From the NCBI GenBank assembly GCA_030653635.1, contig JAURYZ010000073.1, positions 1 to 6,188 on the forward strand: 6,188 nucleotides of DNA, given 5' to 3'. This DNA comes from Coriobacteriia bacterium (GTDB lineage: Bacteria > Actinomycetota > Coriobacteriia > Anaerosomatales > JAHIQC01). The notes beneath the pieces are model-generated. The model saw only the letters and a list, made by a program, of their open reading frames with translations, was not told the origin of the DNA and ran no database searches. Position 1 is the first letter of the stretch. The number at the start of each line of letters is the position of its first letter. The position numbers and the translations under genes are program-made. Below are positions 6,177 to 6,188 of the stretch, in pieces.

Positions 6177-6188
6177 AAAGTCAGGGTG

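Overview
The window is GC-rich and densely coding. It has five genes on the minus strand and one on the plus strand. Triplicate cell-wall-binding type 2 (CWB2) repeats behind an NlpC/P60-like domain, an OST-HTH-tailed NYN nuclease, GTG starts and a WCGDC glutaredoxin suggest a Gram-positive high-GC lineage. A Coriobacteriia-like actinobacterium would fit, but this is inferred from gene content only; there is no rRNA or other direct marker here.

Layout, following minus-strand transcription from right to left: (1) a NYN/LabA-type nuclease with a C-terminal OST-HTH domain (4871-5665); (2) after a 100-bp gap, a secreted NlpC/P60-like protein with three CWB2 repeats (3283-4770); (3) after 24 bp, the two-headed 23S rRNA methyltransferase RlmKL (1084-3258); (4) overlapping by 8 bp, a YgjP/DUF45 zinc metallopeptidase (369-1091, GTG start); (5) overlapping by 8 bp, a DUF192 lipoprotein whose 3' end lies beyond the left edge (1-376). 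Genes 2 to 5 are packed like one operon. The NYN gene may have its own promoter upstream and may or may not read through.

On the right, a small glutaredoxin-like gene (5871-6122, plus strand) is divergent from the NYN gene across a 205-bp intergenic region that holds a candidate extended -10 for the NYN gene and two short inverted repeats. Past the glutaredoxin stop is a strong hairpin (6147-6176). Its T-tract is on the minus strand, so it most likely ends an unseen leftward gene beyond the right edge.

Functionally this is mostly housekeeping: RNA turnover or regulation (NYN), ribosome maturation (RlmKL), wall remodelling (NlpC/P60-CWB2), proteolysis (YgjP-like) and thiol redox (glutaredoxin). 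I see no mobile element, CRISPR array, tRNA, or clear new defence or biosynthetic system. The most interesting non-coding signals are a hairpin that ties the stop codon of the CWB2 gene to the Shine-Dalgarno of rlmKL, and a palindrome abutting the candidate NYN promoter.
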